Positions 35,401 to 47,478 of a stretch of DNA of 64,000 nt are shown here, one piece after another. The notes under the pieces are model-generated. The model was not told where the DNA came from. It did no database searches and saw only the letters and a program-made list of their open reading frames with translations. The DNA comes from Paragonimus westermani (lineage: Eukaryota; Platyhelminthes; Trematoda; Plagiorchiida; Troglotrematidae): positions 1 through 64,000 of the forward strand of contig QNGE01003650.1 of the NCBI GenBank assembly GCA_008508345.1, given 5' to 3'. The first letter of the stretch is position 1. The number at the start of each line of letters is the position of its first letter. A program made the translations under genes and the position numbers.

Positions 35401-37459
35401 AAATCTTGCAACGACGAATTGAACAAATACTGCTAAAAAACGTGGCACCACAACACTGAACCGGAATTAGGACAACAGTGAGAAGTATCGACAAACAGAG
35501 TTGTACGTGAAATCAACTTGCCACACAGTAGCAGTATGGGATATGGAAGCATAGAACACGGAATGTGAACGAAAACAGATGGTAAAGATACACAGTCAAG
35601 AAAATAAGACAGACTGAGGTAACAGCTGACGACTGATCGCGTAGAAGATTTCGATTTGACAATACAAGAAAAAGTCTTTGAGTCCGAGCAGACACTTTAT
35701 CAGCAATAGTTAAGTCAATCGCTTATCAAATTCACCTGTACGCTTTAGTATCTAACATGAAACTTGAACGAAATTACTAGAGTAACTTCGTTTTACAAGA
35801 AAAGATTTGCCCATACGAGTACTACTGAGGTCTCAGCCTGAGTGTTCTTGGTATAATAAGACGATAAATACTAGTGAGCGACCTTTGTTTGCGGTCTCTT
35901 GTGACGAGTACAATGACAACATACAATGGACGATGATCACGTCAAAGTGAACAGCAACGATATCAACATGAACTATGAGACAGAAACATAATAATAAACA
36001 GGTCGATGTTAAATCACCTACGTGATGACCTTCACTAAGTAGACGCACATACTAGTCGAGATATTGCCAAGTTGCCGAAGCATAGATAAGAAACCAAATA
36101 ACGATGATACGGCCAACAGAATAGTCATCACCTGGGACGACTAAGACAACACGACAACTATACCCTCGTACTAATTGCTTCAAGTTTCGTATATTGACGA
36201 CCCCATTTCGTGAGTTTAGTATCCCTTGTTGTCGCGACTGGTTCTGGATCGGAGATTTATTGGCCAAACGTCGAGCGCAAGACCATGTCGCTATCACCCC
36301 CCTCCCTTGATGAGTCTGACGTAGGCCGGGGCCTGCCATTCGACTCGTATGGGAAATACACAAAAGTAATGTCATCGGCTCAGGCATTTCACGCCGAATT
36401 AACAAAGCTTCGGTTATTTAACCATGTAGCAATCCACATGACTATGAACATGAGATTATGCGGGTGACGTGGTAGGACGAAAGGGTACGACGGCAGTACG
36501 AAAGCATGAGTACAACCAGGTATAACGAACCAACCATAATGTGATAGGCTGGACATGGAACGTAAACACCAAACCGCCGCACTGTTGATGTGGAGGAAAT
36601 CCTCCGGTCGATCACAATAATGACGTGAATGTCGGACACACGTCGAAAGCAGTCCCAGCCGACGTTATTCTTGTCAAAGAAAGGTTGAAAGCTACCGCCC
36701 TGATCTCAACGACCGTTTGAACATGGCAGTCGGGTCAAAAACAATAGCGGTAGCCAGGGTTAGTGAACGCACGAAGTGTGAGTAAGCTACGTACAAAACA
36801 TGGAGTAAATACCAAAAGAGTATACACTTGTCCTTTTGTTTATTTGAATTACCGCCACTGTATCATTGGGAAAGAAAAAAAGCATAATCCCATGAGCCAC
36901 GATGCTCGTTGTAGATAAGCTTTACTGACAACTGTAAACGGTCACTGTTGAGGATGGTCGCTCATCGATTTCAACGATTATTTGATGAGAGTTGATTTGG
37001 CGTGGAATTTATCTACTCAAGCTTGCATACGGACGCTCTCACACAATCCCATTGTTACAAGTAAGCTGTTCTATTAATTCGGGAAACAAAGAAACGCCGA
37101 AATATCCTCATTTACTAAGTGGTCGGAACTAGCCTTAGATTAGGTTTTGGTTTCGAGTGCAGATAGTACTTGCTCTCGTCAGACCATTGTGAAGGCACCT
37201 CGCTAGCGGATTACTGTGCACTAGTGATCAGCCCAGAGGTCAATGTGTAAGAAAGCTGAGTTTTCTTCATAAAGACTATTGTACCGCTTCATCATGGGTG
37301 AACTTGGTTCATTTTGAGTCCCAAAATGTCTTCTGTACGGGTCCGAGAGACCTATGTATCCAGAGAAGGTACCTAACGCAAAACAATCTCGTAACTTGTA
37401 AATGGCTTTCTTTCTGATCAGACCACAGCACTTCTGGGGCTTAATTTTCTTACCCTCTG
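32408..37459. other. Unassigned, partly A-rich plus strand
   Basis: About 5 kb without an identifiable feature. 35460-36100 is A-rich on +. The longest frame is 36052-36405 (-, 117 codons), without motifs. 37300-37450 might hold eroded upstream RT sequence of PLE2 but I cannot align it. Confidence 0.4.
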
Positions 37460-39180
37460 ACTGCATCTAATTCAAGAAAATTGCGACGCAAACAGTTTAG
37501 CTGGTTTCTTCAGGTAGACTGAAGGTTTGGAGTTGAAAGAAGACGAAATGGTTTCCTTTGATGTTACCTCACTGTTCACTAACATATCGGAAAACACTGC
37601 GATAGAAAGCTTGAAGCTCCTGGTAAGTCAGGACGACAGCTTTAGCAGTAGGAAGAGTCTCATACCAGAGAAATTAATTCAGCTAGTGGAGCTTTGCATA
37701 GAGAAATATCTACAATTTGACGACCAAGTCAACCTACAGAAGAGAGACAATAGTGGGTACGCCTAGATCGGGACTGCTTGGGGATGCAGTAGTGAAGCAC
37801 TTTGAACATTCGAGCCTAAAGTGCAAATTCGGTACGCGAATGAAACACTTGTTTTCATACCACAAACTCAACTTGACCAGTTCTATGGCTGCCCGAAAAT
37901 CACAGCAAGTAGAATAACTGCTCCAAGCGAAAAATAAAAGTCATATTGTTGTCCATCGATGTATCGGTTACAAGAAAATCTGATGGCGAACTTGAAACTA
38001 CTGCCCATCGTCAGCTGGCAACTGACGTCATCCAAAAGCAATTATCCAGCCTGTCTACCCAAAATTATATGTTAACACTGTTCCGACGTGCGAACATACA
38101 TTGCAGCTCATCCAAATTTGAGAGGTAACGAGAATGTGTCCAAACCGTTCATTTCTTGTGCATATCCAAGTGGTTTTGTGAAGAAATCAAAGGGTCCGCA
38201 GAAAATGTACATGCGGAACGAAAACACAAATAACAATACCATATGTTCAGGACACATCTGAAGCTACACAAAACTATACTCCAATCACTGGGCATCCCAG
38301 TATCACTCGCATTGAACGCAACACTCCGCTCAGCTTCCAGGAACGTCAAGGATCACGTAGAGCCATGAGAATAATGAAGTGTGTTTTACGCGATTCCATG
38401 TCCCAAGTGTGGCCGACTATAAGAAAGCGAAACAAGCAAACAGCTGCAAAAATTAGCGACGAAACGAGTCGAACATAGATTCCAGCACCACAGCACACAT
38501 AGGTCACGAGGTCAAAACGGAACAAGCACAAGTGGTTGCGGAAACGAAAATAAAAGGAGGACGGCATGCTCTGGAAAATCTCCATTTACGGAATTCGATC
38601 AACGACATGTGGGCATAGACAACCACTACGTCAACATCGCTGATGTCGAAATGAAAGATGGGCGTAGACAGAGTAACAAGCGGACACGGTGAGGGGAAGG
38701 ATTGGAAATGCCTCGTTTCAGCATTCATTTATCCGAACATAGGAGTAGATACAGCATTCCACACTTCCTCTTCAGAATCAGGACTGTATATAACAGTTAT
38801 GGGATAGAACGAAGAAATGAGACAGCACATGGGTTGGAAGACAAAGTGCTAAACTATTAGGTCCAAAGAAGTCTAAGGCTTACATGTAATTGATTTTGTA
38901 TCCGTAATGGTGGTTTGAGACAGCTAGTCGTGACGCCCTCAGCGAAACGAGAGTTAGCGTGGATTTTTATGATTCCGAGATTGACCCGATGGCTTGCGAC
39001 CGACATACGTCAAGCAACAGACGTAGCCGGAGGTTTGCGTGGCCCCGGGACGAAGGGATTGGGCTGCAGAGTCATCTTCTGAACCCATTTTGGCAGACGT
39101 ACTTTTATCCTGGAATTTAAGCACCTGCCGGTTCTGCAGGTTTAACTTTCGTCAGAGCCACACACTGAGAAATACACATT
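37460..39180 (+). mobile_element. Penelope-like retroelement (PLE2), degraded
   Basis: Plus-strand relic of a PLE from a different lineage than PLE1. 37527-37766 encodes the RT block Met-Val-Ser-Phe-Asp-Val-Thr-Ser-Leu-Phe-Thr-Asn-Ile with the catalytic Asp. 37740-37830, in a shifted frame, gives the Ser-Gly-Leu-Leu box. 37940-38130 gives Val-Thr-Arg-Lys-Ser-Asp-Gly-Glu-Leu and Phe-Arg-Arg-Ala-Asn-x-His-Cys-Ser, segments typical after the RT palm. No YxDD box or clear GIY-YIG core remains. A stretch at 38950-39150 (Asp-Glu-Gly-x-Gly-Leu-Gln-Ser) may be its 3' part. Edges are uncertain. Confidence 0.7.
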
Positions 39181-39779
39181 AATAAACACGGTGTGAATTG
39201 GTGTAAACAGGTTATTCTTCTTTTACTGAAGGCAACCGTAGCATACGAATTCTTTCGAGGACTACGATTTCGGTTGCATTCTAGGTCCGCTGAAGCAGAG
39301 TGTTTTCTGGTTACGCTTGAGTGATAGTCCCCTGTGAACTTCCTTTTTGTCAGCCGTAAATATCCCGTCTATTTCTATCTGTTGCTGACTGTTTACCAAC
39401 AAATCGCGACGGATATCAACGATCCCGCAACGTAGTTGTAAGTGATCAAAGTACGTTGGCTAAACAATTTAATAAACAAGCACGTCTCGAGCGCGTAAGC
39501 AATTTCCCCATTAGAACTGGCTTGTTTCTCAAGGATATGAAGCTTGTAAAATAAGAGAACTGATCAGTGTGTGCTTAATCCGTTCGTCCGGGGACCACGT
39601 AAACTTCCGGCTTCGTCTAGCGCCATGCCTACATTGGTCGCAGCCCATCAGACTAACCTCAAAATAAACACACAGGATTATAGGGCGTCACACTAAGCAC
39701 CATATCAGTGAGGCGATCATGACTAACCGTTACAAGCCAACATCACCGGTACAAAAACAACTATATGTAATACTGGTGA
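39181..39779. other. Unassigned
   Basis: Nothing recognised. Confidence 0.4.
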
Positions 39780-39912
39780 GTAGTTTGATACGTTTGGTAA
39801 TTTAGAAGTCCAGTTGCGAAAAACTTGGACTTTAGTTGGACTCGAATCAGCGACGGAGAAAGTCCGCTCGGACGTGGTAAGTGCGCTGCCAGTTGAGTTA
39901 CAAAGCTACGGT
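39780..39912 (-). repeat. SINE-B copy, minus orientation
   Basis: The minus strand has an A-box-like 'aactcaactggcagcgcac' and a B-box-like 'gattcgagtccaac', then a tail beginning 'gtttttcgcaactggac'. The tRNA-like head lies at 39835-39912. It faces the plus-oriented copy at 40028-40140. Confidence 0.6.
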
Positions 39913-40027
39913 GAGGTTGTTGGATTCCAGCTTGGGTAGTCATACTGTTAGGTCGTATAATAGATTCCATAAGAGGGAGTAGGATTGGGTGAGTAAGCGA
40001 GTACAAATATGAAATTTCCGATATTTC

Positions 40028-40140
40028 GGCGTGGCTTCGTAGATCGGCTGGCAGAGCATTTGCCGCATCTGGACATGTTATTTCTGACCTTGATTTGAAC
40101 CCAGCCGAGGTCCAGATTTTTCATAACTGGGTGTGTTAAA
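40028..40140 (+). repeat. SINE-B copy, plus orientation
   Basis: The tRNA-like head has 'cggctggcagagc' (A box) and 'ttgatttgaaccc' (B box), followed by 'tttttcataactgggtgtgt', equivalent to the SINE-B tail at 31940-31975. It lies head-to-head with 39780-39912, with about 115 bp between. Confidence 0.6.
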
Positions 40141-41334
40141 TTACCTGAAAGTTTTAAATTTGCATGGATCCAATAATTCTGCATTGTATCTTACAACCCA
40201 TGTGCAATCTTACTTCTTCCCCCCCACTACATTATTGTTATACACGGTTCCGATGTTTTTTGGTACCAAAGAGATAATATGCAATGTTAGCATCTGTCAG
40301 TATCTGGCCTCTCACTGCCATATTCAAATGTACGAAAGAAACCAAGTATTTCAAATTCGTTTATTTGTTTTAAAAAGATTCTAGTGTGGAGTTGAAACGT
40401 TCCGATAAATCGTTTACTATTCAGTGTGCACCTCTTCTAGTTACTTTACACACATGCACAATGATTAGAAGAAGTACACACTGAGTACGTTTTTCGGTTG
40501 CTTATTCGTTGTACTTTTACCACGCTTGCCCGCCTTACACACAGAAAGGTGGCATGCAAACTGGTGATCTGGTCGACCGAATGCACATGCAATTGTGACA
40601 TGTAATGAGCGCCAGCTGAACTGGTTTCTGGCGAAAATCAAGGTCATCCGACGACTACAAAACAATCAATGCGAACTTCATGCACTGAGGGAGTGCTCCG
40701 GTACTAAGAAAAACCTCGATATGCACAGGCAGCATAGACAACAGAAAACGGTGAACAGTGTAGAAGCTCGGTACGTCTAGTACAGATTGGTAACTACACA
40801 AACATGTTAGACTGGCTCAATAATTGTAGTATAGGGTGGTAATCACGACGTGAATCTCGAACGGACAGATGATCGTGATTATTCCCTATTTTTGGTATAG
40901 ACAAGAAGTTCGAATAAACCAACCAACTAGGAAGATGCTTGTGCTTCAAAAATCCTGATCATAACCAAGCGGAGGAGTCGGCAATAAAAGATACGTCAGT
41001 CCATTATGTACAGACTCTTCGGAGCGTAATGCTGTGGTCCATAGACCTTCGATAAATGAAAGTTCTTGGGGGTGTGAATAACGTTGAATAAATCCGAGTG
41101 GAGACAAGATATGGATTCTCGTTACCTGAAGTCTATCGAGAATGGGAATTAATTCGACACTGGTGAACCGAAATCCATGATCAGAGAACGAACCTTTTCA
41201 AACGGTAGTTATGATGACTCTTATGTGAAGCACATTGAAACAGAGCGATTTTGTGATCACTGCAGTTCATCAACATAATCAAAGTCAGAAATACGTCGGT
41301 GGTTCGCGCTGATGCTTACTTACCACCCATCCAT
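40141..41334. other. Unassigned
   Basis: Nothing recognised. Short frames on both strands at 40465-40780 have no motif. Confidence 0.4.
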
Positions 41335-41510
41335 GAAAAAAAGAGCGATCTCCAAAGAAGAAATAAAAACAAAAGGGAAGAGACCTAAATACCAAAAAAC
41401 ATGTCTATATTCGAACATTCAAAACCTAAGCGCCCACATCCAGTGAAACCAACAACCGAACTGTAAGTGAAAGTAGGATATCATCGACAAGACAGCTTTC
41501 TTGAAGACAT
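41335..41510 (-). mobile_element. LINE 3' UTR fragment
   Basis: Matches the minus-strand 3' UTR of LINE copy 2 (26690-26860): 'cgaacattca', 'caacaaccgaactgtaagt' and 'gacagc' appear in the same order. No coding part is attached. Confidence 0.6.
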
Positions 41511-41814
41511 CGAGCCCCTAATGAATGCTGAAGAAGCACCTGCGCACAGGCGGAGAAGGTACTGCTTGACTGGATACTCATTTCTGCGCTGTCAGATTCG
41601 AGGGCACGGTTAGAGCAACAAGAGGCGCCCATCACAAACGTGATCTATTTGTTGGCGCGGCATACGCTATCACGGATAGCAGTCCACACACGGTCAGAAA
41701 TGACTTTTGACATCAGCTCATCATATCTCTGCACATCGCGTAGTGTACAAACAGTGTAGTAGTGGCTGGAAATTTGTATGCTCAATTACACAGACTAAAC
41801 GTTGACGAGCGCGA

Positions 41815-42520
41815 ATTAGGCAACCCACACTCTTACGGTACTTGTCGGACAGACAATGGTGAACGTTTGTTGCATCTGTGTTTATAACGGTCTGTTTCTA
41901 GCAAGTACTAACTTCCAACGTTTTGGATGTCAATGCGCCATCTGGCGACCTCCATCGTCGAGTCAATCGTGGACAAAGATTGGCCTATCGGCGACGTGGC
42001 TGTTCCCAAGGTAACAAGTCAATCTGGAGCACCTGCGTAAAGTCCGATCACGCACTGTTATGTGTCAAGTTCTCCCTGCGCATTGGCGGGAGGCTAATTC
42101 GTCGTCAGCCCCAAACTGACAAATCGAAACTAGCAGGGACACAAGCGCTCTGTGCTTATCTCCAGTCGAGGTCTACATCCACCAGACGACATTGAAGCAT
42201 ACTGGGCACATATACGGCATGCATGAGTGTGTCAACGTCTCGTACGATACTACCGTACGTTCAGCTGCCAACAGCTGGATTTGTATCCGTTCAGCACAAT
42301 TTCCTTACGCTCGCCGGAATATTCCATCTAGCAGCGAGTACAATTAAGTTCGCAAGGGTATTCGCCCGGAGCCCCAGAAACAACTGTGAGAGGATCGCGA
42401 GACCTAGCGGATACAACGCGCTAACGAGGTGAAACAAGCCGCTTCTACTGAGAACTCCCGGAAATCTTTTCACTCCATCCGAGCAACGGGCAACAAGAAG
42501 TCAGATACATACTGGGTCAC
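41815..42520 (+). mobile_element. LINE endonuclease-to-RT linker fragment
   Basis: On the plus strand, in shifting frames: Arg-Thr-Asp-Asn-Gly-Glu-Arg-Leu-Leu, Ala-Ile-Trp-Arg-Pro-Pro, then Lys-Ser-Asp-His-Ala-Leu, which contains the Ser-Asp-His motif that ends AP-type endonuclease domains. About 300 bp later come Ala-Arg-Arg-Asn-Ile-Pro and Glu-Asn-Ser-Arg-Lys-Ser-Phe-x-x-Ile-Arg-Ala-Thr-Gly. These are the linker segments before the RT domain in fluke RTE-like LINEs. The frame is broken repeatedly. The upstream endonuclease half is absent here but is present in another copy at 51390. Confidence 0.75.
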
Positions 42521-44703
42521 GCCGGGCACCCTTGTGTGCTTTGTTAAACCGTGTTCCCAACCTTCCTTCTACGACCTAGATGTTGGCAGCCAACGAACAC
42601 AAACAGCCCGAGTGCCATCACAGCAAAATTTGCTTACAGCAGGTGATCAATAGACTTAGTGTTTTATCGGTGAAATTTAGCTACAACCAGGTCACTTCGG
42701 TTACAATCTAAATTCCGTGGCTCTCGAGATGCGCCATCCATTGGTTAACCAATCATGTTACACAGGCCACGACGGTTGGATGACGTGCTCTGCATGCCAA
42801 CTGAGCGTTTACCGTGTCGGGCAGTATCTATCGACCACTAAAAGTTGAATAAAACCGCGTGGTGGTCAGGCAACAACGTGGTCATAAAATATGAAGACCC
42901 CGACCGTTCCACTGGACAAAGTAGATACGTGTTGTTTGCCTGGCTAAGGTCCTCGTGATCTCTCAAATCGCTGATCGAAGACTTTACCTGAGATGGTAGT
43001 GTGCCACAGTCAGTGGCGTACCGGCAGTCATATTCATTCTGGTTCTTCCGTTCAGTTTTCTTTTGTTAAGTTTTAGCCTTTTTAATAAGGTCTCCTGGAA
43101 TATTCCGTATCGCTGCTGAAGTGAACGGCGGCCCGAGTCACAGTATCTTCTGGTCAGGATGAAGGCCGTTGTTATGATTATAATTAAGGTTGTCGCGGTT
43201 CGTACAAGGACGGCGAGTTCCTGTCTCTTAGTGTCGAATATCCAATGAAAGCACTGCACCTAAGCGCCGATCGCAACTAAATTGTGAACCTATACTGCTT
43301 TACGGAGAGCTTCAATTGATTCACGGAAAACTTAATCCGCAAAAGGTACAGACCGTTCTCCAATTACGATAGGCTGTGAATATAACCATTATAAACTGAG
43401 GCGGACTGTGCTCATTCACCATAATAGTGTTTTGCAAACTTCGATTCATAACAGACACAAATCGGAGAAAGGATGATGGACTATATAGACTTGGTTGATG
43501 GAACAATGAAAATTTGAGTATGAAGCAAACTATTGAGTTATAAGTGATACAGATGAGCGGAAAGATGCAGTAAACCCGAACACTGACTCTTCGGATCGAG
43601 ACCGCCGCCTAGGCTCCTTAGCCTACTGATGATCTGAAAAAATACACACCAAAGCTGATTGAGAAGTGCGCGGTTGTGGGCATGCGTCCACAAAAAGGTG
43701 AGTCACATGTGATGCTTTCGACGTAAATGAGTGGACATGAAGAACTGTTGAGAAACAAACGAGGTTTAGCATTCGAGAAAAATACTACAAGACAATGACA
43801 ACGAAAAGCCAATTTGGGCTATTTCTTTGAGCAGTCAGGAGCATGCGCTGTGCATGAGATTGCAACAAACCTGAATCCCCTTCAACACAACGAGTGCAAA
43901 CAGAAAAAGTAAGGACGTTTCTCAAGGGGAAAGAGGCCAATTTTTTTTAAAGATAATTAAAAGGAACAGTTACAAATAAGAACTTGAAATCCGGCAAGGT
44001 AAGTCAAAAAACAACGTGCGTGAGCAAGTTGCATGAACAGAAAGTTTTACGCCAGCAGCCAAGTAACGTGTTCTACACGATGAGTTGAATCACAGGAAAT
44101 ATATTGTGTAATCAACTAACGAACGTAACTGGGAAACCATAAATTATGTGGCTAACCGGTTATGTGGGAAGAAGCGGGATCTACGTCCCACGCACACATA
44201 CAGACTAATAGGAATTAGTTTGACATCGCACGGTGATTTATGTGGTTCTCTTGTACCAGATAGTATAGCGCACTAGCACACACAGCTTCCTTTTGAGATA
44301 ACAGAAAAGCAATGACGTTTTATTCAACAAGAAACAGCTTTTAAGATGAGCAGAAGTATGCCTCTCCTGAGGAACCTGATTGTCATGAATGCGACAAAGT
44401 CAGTCCCAAAATGGCATTTCGCAAGAACCGTTAACAGACTCGTGTCAGTGATGAACACGCGGACCCTACCCAGACTACTCTAAGTACCATAAACCACTAC
44501 AGACGCCGTAAACAAAAGTATGCTGTCAACTGACCCGTTATCACAGTAAACGTGATATGAACTTAAGTGAAACGCGTCCTGCTGCTGCTCAGAACGTTCG
44601 TGTAGGCAACACACAACACGATACAACTTCCAGAAGCTTTCTGGAGCAACCACACGATCAGCATAAGATGAAGAAACATCGCCCGCCGAAATTAAAAGAG
44701 AGA
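42521..44703. other. Unassigned, A-rich plus strand from about 43500
   Basis: No gene recognised. The plus strand becomes A-rich in 43500-44480 with no identifiable element. Confidence 0.4.
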
Positions 44704-44828
44704 GTTGTAACGCATTTCGCTGTCGTGTGATTGACGCCATTTTGGTTTTCGTTTGAGTAAGTTGTATGCATGACTTACTGGGCCTCTGGCTCATGCTGTT
44801 TCGGTTTTGGTTACCATTGCATTTACAC
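44704..44828 (-). repeat. Repeat Y, direct copy 1
   Basis: About 125 bp nearly identical to 44994-45118 (only a few differences seen) and diverged from 1385-1500. On the minus strand it contains a short frame starting Met-Ser-Gln-Arg-Pro-Ser-Lys. It lies within a 141-codon minus-strand frame (44480-44905) that reads on in both directions. Confidence 0.8.
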
Positions 44829-44993
44829 CTGGTGACAGAGGTGGGATGGTGAACGTGTTCGCAGTCGTTCTTCGTCGTCGCATTCGTGTCGGTTACAGGG
44901 TTCATTTCAAAACAGTCCCACCATCTCCACCAGCTATCCTAGTGTAACATGTTGAAGTGGTCATCCGAACGATAGTTACGGAGCACTGAGGAC

Positions 44994-45118
44994 AGTGTAA
45001 CGCATTTCGCTGTCGTGTGATTGACGCCATTATAGTTTTCGTTTGAGTAAGTTGTATGCATGACTTACTGGGCCTCTGGCTCATGCTGTTTCGGTTTTTG
45101 TTACCATTGCATTGACAC
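44994..45118 (-). repeat. Repeat Y, direct copy 2
   Basis: Same sequence and orientation as 44704-44828 with a 290-bp period. High similarity means a local duplication much younger than the split from the 1385 copy. The 165 bp between the two has no recognised content. Confidence 0.8.
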
Positions 45119-46239
45119 AGTTCGAACTAACATGTCTAAAAACACAGGTATAGCCTCTGACATTTCACTTCAGTGCACTTTTTGAAGCGAGCAAACATCG
45201 AAAACGACCAACACCAAAACGATCACATGACCTCACGAGATGGCAACCACAAGGATTAAAAGTGAAGGATGTTCCCCACTAAATACATAGGAGTAATTGA
45301 ATGTCTGAGAGGAGACACATTCTTGCATAGAAGCTTGCTGAGGACAACGACAATGGTTAGATTAATGAAAAAACCTAGCTTATTTGAAAATTTGGTTGCC
45401 AGAGGTAGAAAGACGCAGCAGTAGTAATTGGTATGCCCTTTTCAGCTGCAACACGACACAAGGACAAAAACCACAGCAAAACAAGAGTCGTAAGCCCACA
45501 AACATATTGCTCAATATTATAACGAACGACGGCTCGCATGAGAAGCCACGCTAAATAAGGGCTGATTTGTGGTGCGCGGTAAACAAAAAGGACCTCAGCA
45601 TGATTGATTTGTGATGAAGTAGGCCACGTGACTGATATTTAAAATGTTCCGGGTACTTGAACGAGCTAGACTGTACTGTCTGACGCAGCCGTTGATCCAC
45701 TGAGTCTGAAAACAAAAGTATACTAGTTTGTCTGAATACCAGTGTCAAACTATGCGAAAACTGCATTGCGTGTCGATCAGTTCGATCATCAAAGACAATA
45801 GACTAGTGTGATAAGTTTTTCAAAAGCTGTACAAAAACGCTCACTATCGCAACAACTGTTTCACGGAGCTTGAGTCAGACACAAATCTGACAGAAGTGAC
45901 CTGAAGTAAAAGTATGCTTATGACACTGGCCGTCAACGGTGACTCAGTGAAACACATTAAATCCAATAATAAACCCAAAAACCCAAAGAAGCCGTTGTAA
46001 ATGCAGCTGTAAATAAAGGAAGCACTTATGCAGTTTCTAACGGGAGGCTTGGTATAGTTTCTTCGGGAAACATGCGACGCAAAAATAAACTGCATTTTTT
46101 CAATGGCATCAGATCATTATAAATCTTTCCAATGAAGACAAGCTCCAGAAGTGTCCATATAATACTGTATTCATAGGATCACCTGCAACCACTGGGGTTG
46201 CTACAGAAACAGAATCAACCGCTACGTGTGCTGTGAGAT
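45119..46239. other. Unassigned, A-rich plus strand
   Basis: Nothing recognised. This is the left flank of the LTR element. Confidence 0.45.
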
Positions 46240-46337
46240 TGTAGAGACACTCTTGGTTTGCCGTGTTTTTCGACCACTTTGCTATTTATTTTCATTGTTG
46301 GCATTATTGATATTGTTTGGTTGCATGTCTGCATCCT
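46240..46337 (+). repeat. Partial 5' LTR (first 98 bp)
   Basis: Near-identical to 48951-49048, both starting TGTAGAGACACTCTTGGTTT and sharing 'tgcatgtctgcatcctct' at the other end. Similarity stops at about 46337, where RNase H coding sequence starts. Confidence 0.9.
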
Positions 46338-46798
46338 CTTGTTCTTATGGCCCACCCAGACCACCAGGCTCCACTTTCGCTTTTCACTGATGCCTCAAGT
46401 GTAGCTGTCGGTGACGTATTACCACAGTTCGTTGACGACAAGTGACAATCTCTAGGTTTCTTGTCCAAACGCTTGTTACCGGCTGAATCCCGGTATAGCA
46501 CGTTTGGAAGAGAATTACTTGCTATTTACCTGGGTATCTGCCATGCATTGGAAGGTCGTCTCTTCACTGTGTTCACTGATCACAAGCCCTTGGTGTATGC
46601 ACTCGGATGTTCGTCGGACAGGTACTCCCACAGGGAGGTCAGACACCTGGACTATGTTTCGCAGTTTACCTGCGACATACGGCACGTCTCAGGTGCTTTC
46701 AACCGTGTCGCTGACGCTCTTTCACGCGTCCACGCAACCTTGGTCAGGCCTAAATCCGTTGACCTTGGTGATCTAGCTGAAGCCCAGGTGTGAGAGCC
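46338..46798 (+). pseudogene. Gypsy pol RNase H domain
   Basis: The frame contains Leu-Phe-Thr-Asp-Ala-Ser-Ser (first catalytic Asp), Phe-Gly-Arg-Glu-Leu-Leu-Ala (catalytic Glu), Phe-Thr-Asp-His-Lys-Pro-Leu (second catalytic Asp) and the downstream Val-Ala-Asp-Ala-Leu-Ser-Arg segment. This is the canonical Ty3/gypsy RNase H layout, which degrades the RNA of the RNA-DNA hybrid during reverse transcription. One TGA lies near 46442. An open run of 110 codons (46461-46793) covers the rest. RT, expected directly upstream, is gone. Confidence 0.9.
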
Positions 46799-47478
46799 TG
46801 ATTTTCAAGTATCATTATAACGTTCTTCTTTGAAGCTACGCGCCATTCAACTGCCTAGTGTAGACAGAACCATTCTTCGTGATATGACTATAGGTAATCA
46901 AAGAATTGTAGTGCCACTAGCTTACTTAGGTGCCGTCTTCAACCAGCTTTATAACCTCTAGCACCCCGGTGTTCGCACCACTCTTAAGCTAGTAACAGAC
47001 CGACTCGTCTGGCCTAAGGTTAACTCTGACGTTCGTAGTTGGGCACGTGTTTGCCTTCAGTGCCGATGTTCCAAGGCGCATAGACATACACGAAGCCCAA
47101 TCTTCTCATTCGGTCTTCCAGATGCCAGGTTCTCAAATGTCCATTTAGACCTAGTTGGACCTTTACCGTCTTCACGCTGCTATGTTTACATCCTAACCTG
47201 CGTCGACCGCTTTTCAAGCTGGCCAGATGCCATTCCGTTGAAGAATTGTTCCCCCGAGGCTGCTGAATGCTTTCTTAGAACGATGGGTGGCCAACTATGA
47301 ATGCCCTAAAACCATAACGACGGACCGTGTTTCACATTTCGAATGCTCAACAATCGAAGCTATGGCGAAATTTCTTGGATGCCAGCAGATTCGCACCACG
47401 GCATACCAACCGTCCTCTGATGGTTTAATGGAACGCTCTCATAGGCAGTTTACAGCTCCACTTTGTGCCACCATTAGT
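46799..47478 (+). pseudogene. Gypsy integrase, zinc-binding and catalytic core
   Basis: After RNase H the frame gives His-Pro-Gly-Val-Arg (part of the HHCC zinc site), Cys-Leu-Gln-Cys (second half of it), Leu-Asp-Leu-Val-Gly-Pro-Leu-Pro (first catalytic Asp), Thr-Cys-Val-Asp-Arg-Phe, then Thr-Thr-Asp-Arg (second catalytic Asp) and Leu-Met-Glu-Arg-x-His-Arg-Gln (catalytic Glu region). A stop lies at the Asn-Leu/His junction near 46960 and a frameshift near 47295. The usual Gly after the second Asp-Arg is replaced by Val. The domain would have inserted the element's cDNA. Confidence 0.88.

Noticed and set aside
36210..36467. 85-codon plus-strand frame as retroelement protein
   Set aside because: Superficially polyprotein-like but no catalytic motif or match to the other elements in the window.
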